A DNA stretch of 64,000 bases from Aplysia californica (Eukaryota > Mollusca > Gastropoda > Aplysiida > Aplysiidae): NCBI RefSeq assembly GCF_000002075.1, contig NW_004797528.1, forward strand, positions 561,638 to 625,637. Reading direction: 5' to 3'. Of this stretch, positions 48,401 through 54,700 are shown piece by piece. Position numbers and translations under genes: made by a program. The notes under the pieces are model-generated. The model was not told where the DNA came from. It ran no database searches and saw nothing but the letters and a program-made list of their open reading frames with translations. The stretch's first letter is position 1. Each line of letters begins with the position of its first letter.

Positions 48401-51400
48401 CATAAACGGTCAGCGATGCCGACAGCACGCAGGAACTCAACAGTCGCTCGGGGGTCCTTAAAAAGTGCTGAGAGTGGGTTACTGAAATGTCCCAGCAGAT
48501 GGGTTCTGGCACGATAGTTGGCAGGACATCTCAAGAAAACATAGTCCATAGTTTCTTCCTCCTCCTTGCAGGCTCGACAGGCCAGATCTGGGTTGTCTGC
48601 TGGTGCAATTTTGTGGAAATATGATCTCAGCTTGGGCGATTTTCCACCAGTTCTCATTTGGTAACATACATTACAAAGAACATTCAGTTTGGGATATAAC
48701 TACCATCTATGACACAAACCTTTTCAACAGAGATTCAGTGGATCACATTCCTGCTACCACACACTTTTACCTGTGACAAATACAAACCCCTTTGACAGCC
48801 ATGTAATGACTAAGAAAGTTATAATACACTGGAGCGAAAAAAGAACATCTCAAAATACCTCTTCCCTGTGAGAAACCACAAAAAGAGTATTCTACGGTGT
48901 TATCTTCCTCCCACCAGAGCTGAACAAAAAGAAGACATTACACGCTTAGTAACAAACACCCAATTCACAAAAAAAACATTTATCAGTTGATGGAACTTTT
49001 CAGGAGCAGTTGGCATAGTTGGGGTTTCGTGCATTAAAAGTTGACTGGGAATTCCTTCTAATAGGGTTAAAGGAGTAATGATGTCAAAATTTTAAACAAA
49101 TCTACATCTCTATAAACCTACAAAACTTTTAACAATGGGCGACATAGCAGGACTTCAAACTTAATAAACCACATAAAGCCCACACCCCAACAGAGAAGTT
49201 CAGGTTAGCAAGCCTTGCAGTCTAGCTTTGCCCCACAATTTCCAACCCCATCTCAACAGTCTTGGTCCACCATCGGTCTCCCCTCCCATCACTCCATATG
49301 CCACATAGGGTTCATCAGTCCTCTGATAACACATTGACCGCTCAGTGTACAACTCCATCATCCGTCACTTTGCAAATCAGCGTATGAGTCGTATGTCATT
49401 TTTCAAAACAGCATGAGGCATATGTCACTTTTCAAAACAGCGTATGGCAGAAGCCTTACACTGAGCAGTCACAAAATACACATACAAAGCACACTTAGAA
49501 ACTCACCCTTGGAATGTTCTCCTCTCCTTGATCCCGCCCCTTGTCCTCCTGGCTCTGGCTGATGAGTTGAACAAAAGGCTGCTGGTTCACAAGTGTGAAG
49601 TTGTGGCCAAACATCTAGAATGAAAGATAACGGGGGGGAGAAGAGATCCATTTATCTGTCTGCTTGAAGAGATTTGGCACAGAGGTGGTCTTTTCTATCA
49701 TCTTTTTGTCTTTAGGCAAATAAAATGAAGCTAAGTCTGAAGAAAAGTGTGATTTAGCTGACAGGCCTGCATTACCCTATATAGCCGTCAGTTCGAGCCT
49801 ATTTTGAGCAAGTCTGAGATAGAGTTGTGGCAATATATTTCTGATTTTCAAAAGACTTTACTGCACAAAGGACTGTGCATCCTGGACAAACATGTATCCT
49901 CTTGCAGTCCTCTTCAGTAGCCATATAAAAAGAGGAGCATGCTTCAAAGTCTATGTTTCAAGTAATTTGTATCCCTACAAGCATACCTTTTGGCCAGTTT
50001 TTCAAAAAGATGTACAATCTAAAAATTCACTGAATATCCCAACCAAAAAGCTTAAAATCAAACATTTCTCCCAAGTCATTTAGAAACACTTTTTTACTCG
50101 TAAGAGCAATTAAAAATTGTTCATGTCCTGGCATTTCTTTCTGGAAAGGAACACTGCCCACATCGAAACATAAATCATGAACTAAACAAAACAAAACCTC
50201 AGGATTTTTTTAGAAAGGCAACTATATTTTTGTCCTTGTACCGTCTAGCACTCACATAGCAAAACAAGCACAGCAAACTGATTTTCAGATCCCGGATTTT
50301 TTCTTATAAAATATTTTTTGTATTTAAAGCCCATATATAGCAACACAACTCCACATTCCCCCAGATTTCCATACATGCGGGCTAGACTGTATCCATGTGA
50401 AGAGCACTGGGGAAAAACAACGGTAGTCACAAGCTGGAAATTGTGAGGGTGCCAATTTTAAAAGCTTGTGGACTCATAACTTCATATTTGTTTGACTGAT
50501 GGTTTATTGTTAGGTGATGTTGAATGGGAAATCTAACAACAATAATCAACCAACAGTTGAACAGAAATACAGTTATGAGTCAACAAGCATTCAAAATTGG
50601 TTCCCTCACAATTTTCAGTTTGTGACTACCGTCGTTTTTCCCCTGTAAGTCTTCATATATTATAACAGGGATGCACTCAACTTTTTTTTTAAATAGCTGA
50701 AAATCCACGCGCCACGGTCTCGCTAACATAGGAATATCAATTTGAAACCCAAAGGGTGTACATAGATTCTATCTCAATCTCAATAACGGAATAGTGGATC
50801 AGGATCAAAATACCAGAAATACCGGAAAAAAAGCGGAAAAGTGGCATACCTGATTAAAGGCATAACCATGATTTCATCCCTTATCCCCTGACTGAAGGCC
50901 TGCTGTAGTGTTCATGTATTATAAGCATAACCATGATTCCATCCCTTAGTGTTCATGTATTATAAGCATAACCATGACTCCATCCCTTACCCCCTGACTG
51001 AAGGCCTGCTGTAGCCCCGTGTCCAGGGACAATGTGTCCGCGGTGACTCCACCAGACTGCAGCTCCTCCTGGCTCATCTCAACAACCTGAAACATCACGA
51101 GGAGCATTCAATAAGAGGGGCTGTTTAGTTTTAGTTTTAGTAAGCGTTTTATGGCACTTGCAAAACAATAAGATCATATAAGTGCTGAAAATTAGAGGTG
51201 TTACAAGAGAGTAACAAACACAAAAAAGAAGGAGGGGAGATAAAGACGATAGATGTTTGANNNNNNNNNNNNNNNNNNNNNNNNNNNNNNNNNNNNNNNN
51301 NNNNNNNNNNNNNNNNNNNNNNNNNNNNNNNNNNNNNNNNNNNNNNNNNNNNNNNNNNNNAGAGAGAGAGAGAGAGATAAGGCAGCTTCAGAAAAAGAGG

Positions 51401-51641
51401 GTGAAATTGAGAGAGAGAAAGAGAGGTAGACAGTCAGAAAGAAAGAAGAAAAGAAAGAAGAATAGAGAGAGAGAAAGAGAGGTAGACAGTCAGAAAGAAA
51501 GAAGAAAAGAAAGAAGAATAGAGAGAGAGAAAGAGAGAAAGAAAAGTGAGCGTCTGGATGTGTAAGTTGACATAATATATTTATGACGTGTCATATGGAT
51601 AAAGAGAGAGAGAGACATTGATTAAATGGGAAAGATAGAAA

Positions 51642-51709
<68 letters not shown>

Positions 51710-54700
51710 AGGTTTAGTAAGAGCTTTATGGCACTTACAATGCAATTAGGTATCATAAGTGCTAAAGATTAGAGGTGTTAGTTTAGTAGAGGTTTTACAG
51801 CGCTCGCAACTGCATAAGGCCATATGAGCGCCAGAAGATTAGAGGTGTTACAAGAGAGTTAGTTTAGTTTTAGTAGAGGTTTTATGGCGCTCGCAACTGC
51901 ATAAGGTCATATGAACGCCAGAAGATTAGAGCTGTTACAAGAGAGTAACAAACATAAAAAAGATAATGTGGAAATAAGGATGATAGATGTTTGATAGGAA
52001 AGAAGAAGCAAACCACATCAGAGCACCCGCCAACCAACCACCAAGAAACAAACATAAAAAAGAAGAAGGGGAGATAAGGACGATTGATGTTTTTCATAGG
52101 AAAGAAGAAGCAAACCACACCAGAACACCCGTTAACCACCCACAGAGGTGTTACAAGAGAGTAACAAACACAAAAAAGTAGAGATAAGGATGATAGATGC
52201 TTGACATGAAAGAAGGAGCAAACCATACCAGAACATCCGTCAACCACCCACTAACAATCATTTGAGTTGGGGAAAAGACACAGAACAAGCAAAGAAGAGG
52301 CGGACAGAAAAGATAATTACGAGCAACACCCTTCAACCACCCTGCTCAACCCCAGCTACTTACCTGCATGTCCGGCTGAGGGACAGTGGTGGTGTGCCCA
52401 ATGTCCTGTTCCTGCAGGACGTCCAGATCAGCCAGGGTCTGTGGGCCGGCCAGGCCGTCCTCCTCCACGATCTCAGCATCTTCCCCCCGGTGCTCCCCGT
52501 CACCGTTGTCCCCACCAGCTCCCTCTCCTTCCTTCACAGTCTGGTAATGCTGCATCGCTACCTCATGCCTGGAAAAAGATACAAAGCATCAATTGTAAAG
52601 ACTGAAAAATGCTACGGAAAGTACAAAATCAACACCATCCACGTTTGCATTGAATCAGTACATTGTAAGAGCCTTGGCTTTCCCTTGCCAATAGTTAAAC
52701 TTGACTCGGGGGGAGGGGGGGGGGGGTGTGAAAAAAAAATTGCTTCTCTTGCACAGCACAAAATCTGTCCCTTAATTTACCACTTAAATAACTGCATTTT
52801 CAATTTTTTACATATGGAAGAAAAAAAGTTTCCGGGGGGGTGGTTGAAAAAAACTTGCTTCTCTTGCACAGCACAAAATCTGTCCCTTAATCTACCACTT
52901 AAATAACTGTATTTTCAATTTTTCACATATGGAAGAAAAAAAAGTTTTAACCCCAGTTCAACTCACCTGTGAGTTTTCATGTGCTTCTTACAGTTGACTA
53001 AAGTCTTGAAGGTCTTCTGGCAGTAAGGACACATGAACGGGCGCAGGTCACTGTGTGTGGACATGTGCCGCTTGAGGCTACCTCCGGTGGTGAACATAGC
53101 GTCACACACCAGGCACCGGTACGCTTTCTCACCCGAGTGGGTTCTGGTGTGAGCCTTCAGCACTCCACTAGACACAAAGCAGCGTAAGCAAAGGTTGCAT
53201 CGGAATGGCCGCTCCCCTAGACAATTGATAAAGAGAAGAAAATGTTAGAAGTACACGCCATACAAAACTGCTGTCATAAAAGTATCTTTTCCTGTGATCT
53301 TTAAACTCACAATCACACACAGCCACTCAGGTCTTTAAATAATTTCTACCAATACTTCCTCAATACATGGAAAAGAAATGGACAGAGCACGAAAGGACAT
53401 GAGGCCAGCATTTTGCAAATCTTACACTTACATAAACATTTCTCTTACGTAAGGTTTTTTCACACCAATAAGAAATCCAAACATAATACAACTTTCCAAG
53501 ATCAAGTCCAAAACTTCCATAGCTAATAATAAGAAAAAAAAGCCCACAACACAAACATGAACCTGGTATGGTCATAATATATGAGCATATATCAAACAAA
53601 AGGCTGAGTTTATTTGGTTCATTTGAGCCCATTTAACAACTTTTCAAAGGATCAAATTTCATCTTTTGATTAAAACTTAACAACAGAACAACTATAGAAT
53701 CCAAATCTTAAAAACAGCACTCTATGGTAAAACATATATTGTACTCAACACAAGACACAAACATTGCAGAGCAATAGCAATATTTGACATGAAGATAGAA
53801 TCGCAATATATTACTTATTACTCACCAGTGTGTGATCGCACATGCTGCTTCAAATGGCTGGACTTCTTGAAGCCCCTGCGGCAGTACTGGCACTTATATG
53901 GTCTCTCAAGATTGTTGGTCTCATTGGCAAAGGGTGGGAACATGGAGTTTTTCGGTGGTTGCTGGATCAGACCTGCATGTACCAAGATCAAATTATTGTA
54001 ACGTTACAACACTGATTAACTTTCAACCATCACAGGTTATCACCAAAATCGGACTAAAACTGAAAAGAAATTAGGAAAAACTCAGAAATAGTAACAGAGA
54101 CAGTATTGAGATTCAAATTCACAGACACTGGACAAAAAAATAAGGCACCGTTCAGACAAAATGTAATCCATAAATGCATGGTAAATAAAGAATTTCAAAA
54201 TCCTTTTACAATCTGTAAGATACTGTCATAATTCATAATCTGACATCACTTTTACAATTTAAAGTTAGTTTAAATACAAAAATATCACGGGTGGGAGTTA
54301 TGTTATCAAACAGAGAAAAAACTCTAATCTGAATGGGAAAGGGGGGGGGGGGAGACCAGTACAAGCACAGGTGTATGGGAGGCATTTGCCAGAAACCTAA
54401 AAGGACGAAAAACAAGAGTAAAGGCTAACCTGAATCGGTGATCAAAATGGGTTCCTGTAGTGGTATATCTGTGAGGAGAGCATCATGACGAGACTGGCGT
54501 TTGAGGGGTCTCCGTGACCGCGGCACACTGTCCGAATCTTTGAAGTGAGACTGGATGTGAGCTTTGCAATGAGCAGATGTCCTGAACTTTTTATCACAGT
54601 GAGTACATTCAAATGGCTTGGCTCCTGCAAAATTTTGTTTTAAAACAAGACGTAAGCACAGTAGAAAAGTAAACAATATCTGTTTACTGGTTACTAGCAT

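Noticed and set aside
50862-50908. Extra exon downstream of exon 8
   Set aside because: It is a duplicated fragment of exon 8's end with AT instead of the donor GT and no acceptor.
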